From contig JAKUTS010000002.1 of NCBI GenBank assembly GCA_022447925.1, positions 62,001 through 126,000 of the forward strand: DNA of 64,000 bases, read 5' to 3'. Below the pieces are notes generated by a model. The model had not been told where the DNA came from, ran no database searches, and saw only the letters and a program-made list of their open reading frames with translations. Positions 8,296 through 17,274 of this stretch are shown here, one piece after another; the first letter of the stretch is position 1; every line of letters starts with the position of its first letter. The DNA comes from SAR202 cluster bacterium (GTDB lineage Bacteria > Chloroflexota > Dehalococcoidia > Lucifugimonadales > UBA2962). The translations under genes and the position numbers were made by a program.

Positions 8296-9153
8296 CTAAG
8301 ACCTGTCTACAATTCCTAAGCGAGAAGTTAATGTGGAATAAAAGGATTCTCTAGGTCCAAATCTAACGAAGCTTGCCTTACATGCACTTCGATTAATTAA
8401 AACATAATCACCAGGTTTTAGTGACTGATCTATAGCAAATCCGTCTCCACTTATAAATGCTTGTGCCTCATTTAGTATATTTAGCCGTATGTTTGACTCA
8501 CCAGCCAAAACCAGACCTGTATCAAGACACATATGGCCGGCAATAGGTAATAAGACCATACTTGTGGATTTGGGCGTAATGATAGGCCCACCGGCTGCCA
8601 TTGCATATCCCGTGCTTCCAGTAGCAGTAGAGACTAATACCCCATCAGCTCGGTATGTAGTCAACTTTGCACTATCGACTATTGCCTCCAAATGCAGCAG
8701 TCGAGCATTTTGGCCTCGACTTATAACGATTTCATTTAATGCAAATGTCTCGGCATATTTTTCATCATTTTTGTGAAAAACAGCCGCATCAATCATTGTT
8801 CGCTCATCTATCCAATGATCTGAATCACCATCGATATAGTTTTTTATTCCTACAGAAGCTGATTCGACCTCCAATTCTGACATAAAACCAACTCTTCCAA
8901 GGTTTATGCTGAGCATAGGTATTTTATAGAACGCTAATACCCTAAGGGTCCTTAATATAGTACCGTCGCCACCTAAAACAATTATTAAGGAGGTGCAATT
9001 GAATTCCTGTTCTTTTTCAACTAACTTTTCAGCAGAACTAGACCAAGAGCTACCAGAAAGCTCAAGCTCTTTAATTAAAGAATTACATAGGTTAATTGCC
9101 TCAGGAACCTGAGGATTATATACAAATCCGATCTGCTGTATTGAGGAGTTCAT
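8296..9153 (-). CDS. nadK: NAD kinase
   Basis: This enzyme phosphorylates NAD+ to NADP+. In the longer reading frame the diagnostic GGDGT motif is at residues 70-74, and ADGVLVSTATGSTGY, the NAD-binding and catalytic region, is at 178-192. SINLGRVGFM is also typical. I chose the ATG at 9153 because homology begins just after it (IGFVYNP). A TTG at 9180 with a nearby AGGA is the alternative and adds nine residues. It follows nuoN closely on the same strand and probably ends the nuo transcript together with the Nudix gene. Confidence 0.93.
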   Translation of the reverse strand: MNSSIQQIGFVYNPQVPEAINLCNSLIKELELSGSSWSSSAEKLVEKEQEFNCTSLIIVLGGDGTILRTLRVLAFYKIPMLSINLGRVGFMSELEVESASVGIKNYIDGDSDHWIDERTMIDAAVFHKNDEKYAETFALNEIVISRGQNARLLHLEAIVDSAKLTTYRADGVLVSTATGSTGYAMAAGGPIITPKSTSMVLLPIAGHMCLDTGLVLAGESNIRLNILNEAQAFISGDGFAIDQSLKPGDYVLINRSACKASFVRFGPRESFYSTLTSRLGIVDRS

Positions 9154-9214
9154 ATCACTTAAGCCTATAACTTGTTTCAACTTATCCTATTATTTTATAA
9201 CTTCAATTAGTTAC

Positions 9215-10732
9215 TTAGACTAATAAGAATTCTACAGCAACGCGGGCAGCTTTGATTACAGGAGTAGGATATAAACCAAACACTACAACAGCAAGAACAG
9301 TTACAGTTAAAGCTAACGAGGTCAATGGGTCCACTTTAACAGGCACATTTTCCAGAGGGTCAGAAAGGTACATAACTTTGATAACTCTAAAATAATAATA
9401 TGCCGAAATCACGCTGCTTACTGTTCCAGCAAGAACGAGCCACCACAAACCTCCATTCAACGCACTAGTGAACACATTTAGCTTGGCCATAAACCCAACC
9501 GTGGGGGGTATTCCAGTTAATGATACTAAGGCAATGGCAAGGCATAGCGCCAAAGCAGGAGCACGTCTTCCCAAACCAGCTAAATCCTCTATCGAATCGC
9601 TGCCTGTCTTATTTGATATTGCTATCACTGCAACAAATGCAGCGAGATTAGTTGCAGCATAACCAATTAAATAAAACACTACACCGGCGGGACCCTCAAA
9701 AGTGAAATTTTCCATTCTGCTCGAAACAACTGTAAGACCCATCATCATATAGCCGGCATGGGCAATTGTGCTGTACGCAAGCAATCTTTTCATCTTTTTC
9801 TGAGCTATAGCTACAAAGTTACCAATGGCCATTGATAATACCGCCATAATGGCGAATATCATGCTCCATTCAATCGAAAGGTTCTCGGAAGCAAATGACC
9901 CATAGAATACTCGTAGTATCACTGCAAATCCTGCAGCTTTACTTGCGACAGAAAGAAAAGCGGTTATTGGCGTTGGTGCACCTTGGTAAACATCTGGGAC
10001 CCACATATGAAAAGGCACACTTGATATCTTAAAACCAAAACCAGCTACAATTAAAATTACTCCCAATAAGAGTCCATAATTACCAAAAGCCATCGTTGAA
10101 CCTGATTCATTCTGCCTATTTATTTCTTCAATAGACTTGAATATCTCTGCAACATCTGTGGTACCAGTCAGTCCATATACCCAAACCATTCCGTACAATA
10201 ACAAAGCAGAGCTTATAGCACTTAAAATTAAAAATTTAATCCCTGCTTCTGATGATAATTTATTGCCTGAAATAGCAATCAAAGCAGCCATAGGCAAAGC
10301 TGTAAGTTCCAACGAGATGTAAATAGTTATCAGTTCTCGGGTAGATGCTAACAACATCATTCCGACTGTAGCAAAAATTAACAGGCTAAAGTATTCTATT
10401 TTTGTTTTCTGAAAGCGATGAACGTAGCTAACAGAGCTAATCATTACTATCGAAAGAATGCCTAAGAATAAAAATTTAAACAGCAATGTGAACTTGTCTA
10501 CGACTAGCGTATCAAAAATCCCAATTGCCTGATTATTCGAATTTAAATCATCTGATATCCCAATACCATTCCATAGCAATACAGAAAAGACTATTGGGAT
10601 TCCTAAACCCAAGACAAGCGTAGATTGAACCAAAAATCTGTTCTTAATAAAAACATCTAACACTACAATAATCAAAGCTAAACCAGCTAAACTGATTTCC
10701 GGTGACAGTAAATATATGTCCTGTAAAGTCAA
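9215..10732 (-). CDS. nuoN: NADH-quinone oxidoreductase subunit N
   Basis: This is a 505-residue antiporter-like membrane subunit of complex I with about 14 helices. Motifs include SLELTALPMAALIA, the FKISSVPFHMWVPDVYQGAPTPITAF stretch around residues 230-255 that holds the conserved proton-channel residues, and LLAYSTIAHAGYMMMG. It lies five bases after nuoM and closes the nuo part of the operon. It is one of three antiporter-type subunits here (L, M, N), the normal complement for a four-channel proton pump. Confidence 0.97.
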   Translation of the reverse strand: MTLQDIYLLSPEISLAGLALIIVVLDVFIKNRFLVQSTLVLGLGIPIVFSVLLWNGIGISDDLNSNNQAIGIFDTLVVDKFTLLFKFLFLGILSIVMISSVSYVHRFQKTKIEYFSLLIFATVGMMLLASTRELITIYISLELTALPMAALIAISGNKLSSEAGIKFLILSAISSALLLYGMVWVYGLTGTTDVAEIFKSIEEINRQNESGSTMAFGNYGLLLGVILIVAGFGFKISSVPFHMWVPDVYQGAPTPITAFLSVASKAAGFAVILRVFYGSFASENLSIEWSMIFAIMAVLSMAIGNFVAIAQKKMKRLLAYSTIAHAGYMMMGLTVVSSRMENFTFEGPAGVVFYLIGYAATNLAAFVAVIAISNKTGSDSIEDLAGLGRRAPALALCLAIALVSLTGIPPTVGFMAKLNVFTSALNGGLWWLVLAGTVSSVISAYYYFRVIKVMYLSDPLENVPVKVDPLTSLALTVTVLAVVVFGLYPTPVIKAARVAVEFLLV

Positions 10733-10737
10733 TGTTT

Positions 10738-12279
10738 TTACCTGCTTAAAATTTCTGGTGAGGAATTAACCGCAGTCACTATGGGTTCTACACTCATCTT
10801 AAATAAATCTGTCAAAAACGCTGGGTATATCCCGAAAACAAGGATCGCAGCCACGAGCATAACTATAGGTATAAGTTCCAATTTACTTGCGTCAGTTAAT
10901 TTTTCCCATCTATTATTCATATCCCCAAATAACGTTCTCTGAGTCATCCACAGAATATAACCAGCAGTAATAACAACACCAAAAACAGCTAATGCAGTAG
11001 GCCAGGCCCAAACAGGAAAAGCTCCTAAGAAAACCAAAATCTCTGCTGCAAATCCACTTGTTCCCGGCAAACCTAATGATGCTAAACCAGCTATCAAAAA
11101 TGCTACACCGATTATAGGCATGCGGTTTGACAATCCTCCTAAATCTGGAATATATCTAGTGTGGGTGCGATCATAAATCATGCCAACCGTTAAAAACATC
11201 AACCCCGTAATGGTCCCATGTGTAAACATCTGCATTGACGCCCCAGTTAAACCAACCGCAGCGGCGTCCGTACCTTTCGATGCTATTGCGGACAGTCCAA
11301 TCAATACATACCCCATATGACTAATAGAGCTGAAAGCAACCAACCGTTTTAAGTCCGTTTGACGTACCGTTACCACTGCTCCATATAATACGTTTATCAC
11401 TCCTGCGGCTACTAAAAGCCAAGCCAGATCAGACATCACGTCCGGCATAATCGATGCTGTGACTCTAATCATTCCATATCCACCCATCTTTAATAGAACC
11501 CCTGCTAACAATACACTGACTGCGGTCGGGGCATCGGTATGTGCATCAGGCAACCAAGTATGTAAAGGCCAAACCGGTAATTTAACTGCAAATCCAACAA
11601 AAAGGAGTCCAAATATGGCTCCTGCAGGGATAATAAGTTTAATTCCTCCCTGAACTAATTCAGGTAGAGAGGTCATGTCAAAAGTGCCTGCTGAAATATA
11701 CAAGGCCAAAATGCCAACCAACATGAAAGCACTTCCAAGGAAAGTAAAGATTATAAACTTCATAGCCGAGTAATCTTTTCTACCAGTACCCCAAGTTGAT
11801 ATTAGGAAAAACATTGGGATTAATTCCAGTTCCCAGAATAAAAAGAACATTATGAAATCTAAGGCGGTAAAAACCCCAAAAACGGCTCCCTGCAAGATGA
11901 GAATCCAAATGAAATATTGTTTGACACGATTCGTTATTCCCATTGAAGCGAGTATTGCAACCATACCTAATATCCCAGTTAATAAAACCATAGGTACACT
12001 CAGTCCATCCACTCCCAAGAAGTATTCCACTCTAAATGTATCTATTGGAATCCAACTGTTAAATCGGTCAATTAATTGAAATCCGGCTTCTCCTTTGTTG
12101 TACGCAATGAATACAGTAATACTTAAAATTAATTCAACAAGCCCTCCGAAACCTGCCATCAACCTGACGTGATTATCATTCCTGGCAAAAATTAGAATTA
12201 CTAGGGCAAATAGAAATGGCAAGAAAACTAAAGCTGTCAGCAAGCCATTAAATCCAGTATTTTGAGTTAATCCATCCAA
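10738..12279 (-). CDS. nuoM: NADH-quinone oxidoreductase subunit M
   Basis: This is a 513-residue antiporter-like subunit. It shows FFLFWELELIPMFFLI with the key Glu of transmembrane helix 5, FAVKLPVWPLHTWLPDAHTDAPTAVSVLLAG with the conserved Lys, and LKRLVAFSSISHMGYVLIG. It acts in proton translocation in the membrane arm. It lies seven bases after nuoL and is followed at once by nuoN. Length and motifs are standard. Confidence 0.97.
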   Translation of the reverse strand: MDGLTQNTGFNGLLTALVFLPFLFALVILIFARNDNHVRLMAGFGGLVELILSITVFIAYNKGEAGFQLIDRFNSWIPIDTFRVEYFLGVDGLSVPMVLLTGILGMVAILASMGITNRVKQYFIWILILQGAVFGVFTALDFIMFFLFWELELIPMFFLISTWGTGRKDYSAMKFIIFTFLGSAFMLVGILALYISAGTFDMTSLPELVQGGIKLIIPAGAIFGLLFVGFAVKLPVWPLHTWLPDAHTDAPTAVSVLLAGVLLKMGGYGMIRVTASIMPDVMSDLAWLLVAAGVINVLYGAVVTVRQTDLKRLVAFSSISHMGYVLIGLSAIASKGTDAAAVGLTGASMQMFTHGTITGLMFLTVGMIYDRTHTRYIPDLGGLSNRMPIIGVAFLIAGLASLGLPGTSGFAAEILVFLGAFPVWAWPTALAVFGVVITAGYILWMTQRTLFGDMNNRWEKLTDASKLELIPIVMLVAAILVFGIYPAFLTDLFKMSVEPIVTAVNSSPEILSR

Positions 12280-12286
12280 TTAAACA

Positions 12287-14254
12287 TCACCTAAATATAA
12301 GATAAATCCCAAATAGTAATAGAACACCAAATGTTGTCACCACTCCATAACCTTGCAATTGACCCGTTTGAATTTGAGCAATCAACCTGCCTATATTCCT
12401 GCCAACTCTATCAATAGTTCGAACGACTCCATCAATAAAACTTTTATCCATAGCATCTAAGTATGCGGCGAATCGAGAGTAAAACACATGCCTGGTGATG
12501 ACATCTTCATAAAACTCATCAAAGTAATATTTTGAGGCCAGTAATTTATAAACTGCATTAGTCTTATTTTGGAGACCATCGAAAACTCTGACTTTGGAAA
12601 CATACATTAGATATGCGAGCAATATTCCTGAAACAGCTACTAAGCTGGCTATTACGGCCAGTATCTTGTTGAAAGCCAATACCTTCTCGTGGCCATCTCC
12701 CACATGAATGAAATCTGCAAACCAATGTATTGGTATAGAACCGATATTTGTTAAAGGATTTACTAACCAACCTACTGTTACAGTTGCAAGAGCTAGAAGT
12801 ATTAATGGGACTATCATTACCGTTGGCGATTCATGGGGAGTAGTGTTCTCTGACACGTCCATACTTGGGTCAGACTTAGCTCCACCTTTATACTTCCCTT
12901 CGAATGTCATAAATATAGCCCTAAACATATAAAATGCGGTCAAAAAGGCGGCAATAATGGCAAGCCAAAAAACGACATCAGAAACAACTGATGACGAGTG
13001 CCATGCATGATTTAATATTTCATCCTTGCTCCAAAAGCCAGCCATCGGAAAAATGCCAGACAGACTCAATCCGCCTATCATCACGGCCCCATAAGTCCAT
13101 GGCATTAGACGCCTCAATCCACCCATGTATCTCATATCGAAGGTTCCCCCCACTGAATGACTCACACTGCCTGCAGTCAAAAATAACAAAGCTTTAAAGA
13201 ATGCATGTGTGAACAAATGGAATATCGCAGCACTGTATGCACCCACACCCAATGCCAACATCATATAGCCTAATTGACTAATCGTAGAATAAGCCAACAC
13301 CCTTTTTATATCATTCTGAACCAGCCCAATTGATGCAGCGAATATCGCGGTTATACCACCAACTAAAGCGACTAACATCATGGCCTCTTTAGATGCCTCG
13401 AATAAAGGGAAAAATCGAGCTACAAGGAAGATGCCAGCTGCCACCATAGTAGCAGCATGAATCAGCGCACTTACAGGTGTAGGACCCTCCATAGCATCGG
13501 GTAACCAGGCATGTAAAGGGAATTGGGCTGATTTACCCATAGCACCCGCGAACATACCAACTGCAACCCAACCTGCAACACTGGAAGAGATTACCCCTAA
13601 CGCAATAGCGTTATTAATATCTGCAACCTCGAATGGATTCAGTCCATTTGCAAGAAAACTTTCAGAATTAAAGAATAGGTATAGTATCGCTAGTAAAAAT
13701 CCGAAATCTCCCAAGCGTGTCACGATAAACGCTTTTTTGGCAGCCGCAGCTGCAGCTGGCTTGTTAAACCAAAACCCTATTAATAAATATGAAGACGCAC
13801 CAACAAGCTCCCAAAACACAAACATCTGAATTAGATTACTTGCTAACACCAATCCAATCATTGATGCAGTGAAAAGAGACATATACATGAAATATCGCGA
13901 GTAGCCACTATCATTTTTCATATACCCCGTTGAGTATATTTGTACAAGTAAACTAACTGAAGAAACGACTACCAACATTATTGTGGTCAACCCATCCAAC
14001 ATTATTCCAACATTTATTTCTATATTTTGAATTTTGACCCAATTATGTGAATCTATTTCTATCGCGTGTCCATTGTGTATAACGCTGCCTAGAGCCCAAA
14101 ATGAAAGGATAGTTGAACATGAAATCGCGAAGATTGTGATATAACCCGAAAGTTTGCTCTTTTTGCCTATGAAAGGCCAAACGAAAACTCCAATGAATGC
14201 AAAAGCCAGTAAGGGGCAGAAGAAAATAAACCATGTTCCTAGCTCGTTTATCAT
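12287..14254 (-). CDS. nuoL: NADH-quinone oxidoreductase subunit L
   Basis: This is a 655-residue distal proton-pumping subunit. It has the FVFWELVGASSYLLIGFW segment, KSAQFPLHAWLPDAMEGPTPVSALIHAATMV and KRVLAYSTISQLGYMMLALG, all standard for NuoL. The C-terminal part carries the long lateral helix region typical of the subunit. Its ATG follows directly after the stop codon of the upstream 64-residue gene, with no intervening base, so the two are probably translated together. Confidence 0.97.
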   Translation of the reverse strand: MINELGTWFIFFCPLLAFAFIGVFVWPFIGKKSKLSGYITIFAISCSTILSFWALGSVIHNGHAIEIDSHNWVKIQNIEINVGIMLDGLTTIMLVVVSSVSLLVQIYSTGYMKNDSGYSRYFMYMSLFTASMIGLVLASNLIQMFVFWELVGASSYLLIGFWFNKPAAAAAAKKAFIVTRLGDFGFLLAILYLFFNSESFLANGLNPFEVADINNAIALGVISSSVAGWVAVGMFAGAMGKSAQFPLHAWLPDAMEGPTPVSALIHAATMVAAGIFLVARFFPLFEASKEAMMLVALVGGITAIFAASIGLVQNDIKRVLAYSTISQLGYMMLALGVGAYSAAIFHLFTHAFFKALLFLTAGSVSHSVGGTFDMRYMGGLRRLMPWTYGAVMIGGLSLSGIFPMAGFWSKDEILNHAWHSSSVVSDVVFWLAIIAAFLTAFYMFRAIFMTFEGKYKGGAKSDPSMDVSENTTPHESPTVMIVPLILLALATVTVGWLVNPLTNIGSIPIHWFADFIHVGDGHEKVLAFNKILAVIASLVAVSGILLAYLMYVSKVRVFDGLQNKTNAVYKLLASKYYFDEFYEDVITRHVFYSRFAAYLDAMDKSFIDGVVRTIDRVGRNIGRLIAQIQTGQLQGYGVVTTFGVLLLFGIYLIFR

Positions 14255-14449
14255 CTACAATTTCCTCAATATTTCATCTGCAACATGTTCACGTCCTTTT
14301 GGAACCATTATCCTGTATTCAGTTCTTTCACCCCAATCAAGTATGTTGCCAATGGGAAGAATTTTCACAGGCAACCCCTCTGCCTCAATCGCTAACTTCC
14401 ACATCTCAGCTGTGATTAAATTTGGTGCTTTACGATAATCAGTAAACAT
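14255..14449 (-). CDS. DUF2007-like small protein embedded between nuoK and nuoL
   Basis: This is a 64-residue soluble protein whose pattern fits the DUF2007 (putative signal-transducing) fold: NLITAEMWKLAIEAEGLPVKIL at the start, with strand-helix-strand character, and EYRIMVPKGREHVADEIL at the end. Its ATG overlaps the nuoK stop (TAATG), and its stop abuts the nuoL ATG. Selection has therefore kept it in frame with the operon's translation coupling. No Cys, metal motif or membrane helix is visible, so it is unlikely to be a redox subunit. It may be an assembly or accessory factor of complex I; that is inference from position. Confidence 0.75.
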   Translation of the reverse strand: MFTDYRKAPNLITAEMWKLAIEAEGLPVKILPIGNILDWGERTEYRIMVPKGREHVADEILRKL

Positions 14450-14787
14450 TAATGCTTAAGCTCTTTCGCATCACTTATAAAAACGCTTTTATAGTTTCTA
14501 ACCAAGACAATAACAATAGCTAATCCAATTGCGATCTCAGCTGCAGCAATAGTTATGATAAATATCGAAAATATCTGCCCCGTTAAAATACTATCCACGA
14601 TTGATGCACCGTTGCCACTAGAATAAGGAACTAGATAACGGGACATCGCAACAGCAGTTAAATTCACTGCATTGAACATCAATTCAATGCACATTAGTAC
14701 CACAATGGTGTTCTTTTTAGTAAATGATCCAAATAAACCAATAAAAAACAGGATTGCTCCAATTATCAGGAACTGCTGTAAATCCAT
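14449..14787 (-). CDS. nuoK: NADH-quinone oxidoreductase subunit K
   Basis: This is a 112-residue subunit with three transmembrane helices. The conserved membrane Glu residues appear in VLMCIELMFNAVNLTAVA (about 30-48) and ITIAAAEIAIGLAIVI (about 76-92). The length is slightly above the usual 100. It overlaps the DUF2007 gene by one base and lies one base after nuoJ. It forms part of the proton channel next to nuoJ. Confidence 0.96.
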   Translation of the reverse strand: MDLQQFLIIGAILFFIGLFGSFTKKNTIVVLMCIELMFNAVNLTAVAMSRYLVPYSSGNGASIVDSILTGQIFSIFIITIAAAEIAIGLAIVIVLVRNYKSVFISDAKELKH

Positions 14788-14788
14788 A

Positions 14789-15319
14789 TTACCTCCTCCT
14801 CACCAAAGCTAGTGCTCCAATTACGGCTCCTAACAGAACCACAGATACCGCCTCAAATGCAAGGACATATTTTCTCATTAAAAGTTCCGCAATATTACCT
14901 AATACGCTGGTCTCAACGAACGCCGCCGTGATCTGCTCACTCGTTAAATCAGTTGAATTAACATTCCAATTAGTATTTGTGATTACAAAAATTACCCCAG
15001 CAAGTATTAATCCAGAAATCACCAAGACCGGAATAAGATATCGGTTGAAAGGACTTCCCTGCTCAACGTCCCTGGTAAGAACAACAGCAAATAATATTAA
15101 TACAGCTATCGCGCCCACATACAACAAGATTTGTACCATAGCGAGAAACTCGGCCCTAAGAAGCAAAAACATCCCTGCAATACCAATAAAAGTGACAACT
15201 AAAAATAATGCTGACCTGAATACATCTTTTAAAGCTACTACTGCTATTGCTGAAACAATCGTGCTTACGGCAATAATCCAAAATACGATATCTATTATTA
15301 ATGCTGTATCGTTTTCCAT
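14789..15319 (-). CDS. nuoJ: NADH-quinone oxidoreductase subunit J
   Basis: This is a 176-residue membrane subunit with five predicted helices. The family segment FLLLRAEFLAMVQILLYVGAIAVLILFAVVL at about 50-80 contains the pi-bulge region of TM3. The last helix ends in a short Arg-rich tail. It lies between nuoI and nuoK in the standard order. The C-terminal extension seen in some bacteria is short here. Confidence 0.96.
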   Translation of the reverse strand: MENDTALIIDIVFWIIAVSTIVSAIAVVALKDVFRSALFLVVTFIGIAGMFLLLRAEFLAMVQILLYVGAIAVLILFAVVLTRDVEQGSPFNRYLIPVLVISGLILAGVIFVITNTNWNVNSTDLTSEQITAAFVETSVLGNIAELLMRKYVLAFEAVSVVLLGAVIGALALVRRR

Positions 15320-15356
15320 TATTTAATTGCCGTATTGGTTTTATTTTTATTTAAAA

Positions 15357-16025
15357 TCAACGTTTAGCCCACTTATCTTGCTGTTGCTCTAAAGAAGGTT
15401 TTTCATGTCTTCCTGCGCTATCCCATTTAACATTTTTACCTTTATGTGGATCATAGTCCTTAGTTGACAATTGCGGCCTAAACCAAGTACTTGGTTTCTT
15501 TTTTGCGCTCACTAACCTCTTTTTATCAATCACCAAATCCTGTCTACGATATTGTCCTTCCTCAAAACCGCTACCCATATGCAAAGCATCGTATGGACAA
15601 GCTTCTACGCATAATCCGCAAAACATGCACCTTCCTATATCTATATCAAATTTATCAAGATGATATTTTTGACCTTCTTGCATCTGGTCACCACTTTCAC
15701 TAGTGACTATTTCAATAATTCCAAGAGGGCAATATTTAGCACAGGACGCACAACCTGTACATCTCTGTTCATACCAGCTGAACTCTTCCCCTCGAAATCG
15801 AGGATGCTGTGGAAGACTTGCTTTGACTTCAGCCATGCCTAGTAATGCCTTAAGCACGTTAACAGGATCTTTTCTGATTAGATCTGTAACGGGAGTGGAT
15901 GTAACTTTTGACAAGCCAAATAAACCAACTTTACGATCAGGATATTGAACCGTCATCATTCTTGATGGCAATACTAGATTCTTAGCCGTTACTACTAAGC
16001 CTTTTGCTAATCCCAGTCCGTACAT
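15357..16025 (-). CDS. nuoI: NADH-quinone oxidoreductase subunit I (2x[4Fe-4S])
   Basis: This is a 222-residue ferredoxin-like subunit carrying clusters N6a and N6b. Ligands are C89, C92, C95 with C99, and C133, C136, C139 with C143. The canonical TVQYPD motif is at 25-30 and PRFRGEE at 75-81. Between them lie about 44 residues rich in hydrophobic and Lys residues, where most NuoI proteins have only a handful. A basic C-terminal tail of about 60 residues follows the clusters. It starts one base after nuoH. Cluster ligands are intact, so electron transfer should be normal. Confidence 0.95.
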   Translation of the reverse strand: MYGLGLAKGLVVTAKNLVLPSRMMTVQYPDRKVGLFGLSKVTSTPVTDLIRKDPVNVLKALLGMAEVKASLPQHPRFRGEEFSWYEQRCTGCASCAKYCPLGIIEIVTSESGDQMQEGQKYHLDKFDIDIGRCMFCGLCVEACPYDALHMGSGFEEGQYRRQDLVIDKKRLVSAKKKPSTWFRPQLSTKDYDPHKGKNVKWDSAGRHEKPSLEQQQDKWAKR

Positions 16026-16026
16026 A

Positions 16027-17274
16027 TTAGTCAGCCTCCGCTAAATCAGTTGCGTTTTTTGCCACGTTAGTATTGGCATACATGTTCGCCAACGGTGATA
16101 CTACAGGGACAGGCCTTTTCATCTTACTTTGACCCATCAAGTTAAAAATCACAATTATTGCTATTATTGTTATACCCCAGTTGACACCGGTCATTATTAA
16201 TAAATCCGTTGTCGATAAACCGTCCTCTCCAGGATTAAATATAAAGACCTCTACTGCTATTACAAATAAATTGACAATTGAAAGAGGTAATAGGCCTTTC
16301 CAGGCAAGGCTCATGATTTGATCCACTCTTAATCGAGGCCAACTTGCCCTAATCCAAACAAAACCAAATAATACGACGAAAGTTTTTATAATAAACCAAA
16401 CCGGTCCTGGGATGGCCCCATATCCGCGCCAACCACTTAAGAATAGCGTTGTTACTAAAGCTGCCACTATAACAGGTGCCATAAACTCAGTTAACTGTAA
16501 AAGTGCAAATTTTGCTCCGCTGTATTCAGTATGATAACCAGCACCTAATTCCGAATCTGACTCTATTAAATCGAAGGGTGTTCGGCTCATTTCAGCAGAA
16601 GCAGCAGTAACGAAAACTAAAAAGCCTAAGGGCATAACTAATATAAATGGAATATCTTGGGCTAGGACTACGTTACTCAAGCCTAGAGTCTGGGCAGCTA
16701 CTGCGACAGCAACTACGCTGATACCCATAGGGATCTCGTAGCTAACCAACATGGCTACCGCCCTCATAGCACCGAACATTGCGTATTTATTCAAAGATGA
16801 CCAACCAGCCATAAATACTGCCAGTGTATTCACCGAAGTGATAGCGATCACAAAAATTAGTCCAATATTAAGGCGTCCCAAGAAACTACTGCCATGTAAG
16901 GGTATTACGGCAAAAACTATCAAAGCTGGAACAAGAAATACTATAGGCGCGAGTGTAAAGACAGGTTTATCAGCGCCCTCTGGAATTGTATCTTCTTTAG
17001 TTAACAATTTAACTAAATCTGCAATTGGCTGCAGTAGTCCGAATGGACCCCACCTATTTGGACCTAATCTAGACTGAAACCTTCCTAACATCCTCCTTTC
17101 AAACCAGGTCAGCAAAGCTGTAGATATAACCAGAGCATTAATTATTACCATCGCGAGAATAAAAGAGGTTATTAAAAATACAAGCCAATCAAGGTTATCA
17201 GGCATAAATCCGTCAAAAAACCCGTAAATCCCCAGAAAGTCGAATCCACTTCTAAGAATCTCAATCTCAGTCAT
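16027..17274 (-). CDS. nuoH: NADH-quinone oxidoreductase subunit H
   Basis: This is a 415-residue membrane subunit at the quinone-binding junction. Family motifs are RRMLGRFQSRLGPNRWGPFGLLQPIADLVKLLTKED (about 60-95, read as a pattern), AEMSRTPFDLIESDSELGAGYHTEYSG around 230-255 with the acidic channel residues, and FVWIRASWPRLRVDQIM. It is longer than the usual 320-350 residues because of an extra C-terminal helix and a polar tail. Its start overlaps the end of nuoD by four bases. Confidence 0.97.
   Translation of the reverse strand: MTEIEILRSGFDFLGIYGFFDGFMPDNLDWLVFLITSFILAMVIINALVISTALLTWFERRMLGRFQSRLGPNRWGPFGLLQPIADLVKLLTKEDTIPEGADKPVFTLAPIVFLVPALIVFAVIPLHGSSFLGRLNIGLIFVIAITSVNTLAVFMAGWSSLNKYAMFGAMRAVAMLVSYEIPMGISVVAVAVAAQTLGLSNVVLAQDIPFILVMPLGFLVFVTAASAEMSRTPFDLIESDSELGAGYHTEYSGAKFALLQLTEFMAPVIVAALVTTLFLSGWRGYGAIPGPVWFIIKTFVVLFGFVWIRASWPRLRVDQIMSLAWKGLLPLSIVNLFVIAVEVFIFNPGEDGLSTTDLLIMTGVNWGITIIAIIVIFNLMGQSKMKRPVPVVSPLANMYANTNVAKNATDLAEAD

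Noticed and set aside
14754-15326. 190-residue open frame on the plus strand over nuoJ
   Set aside because: It is the antisense shadow of nuoJ; the Thr/Asn-rich protein is the expected complement of a membrane helix gene.
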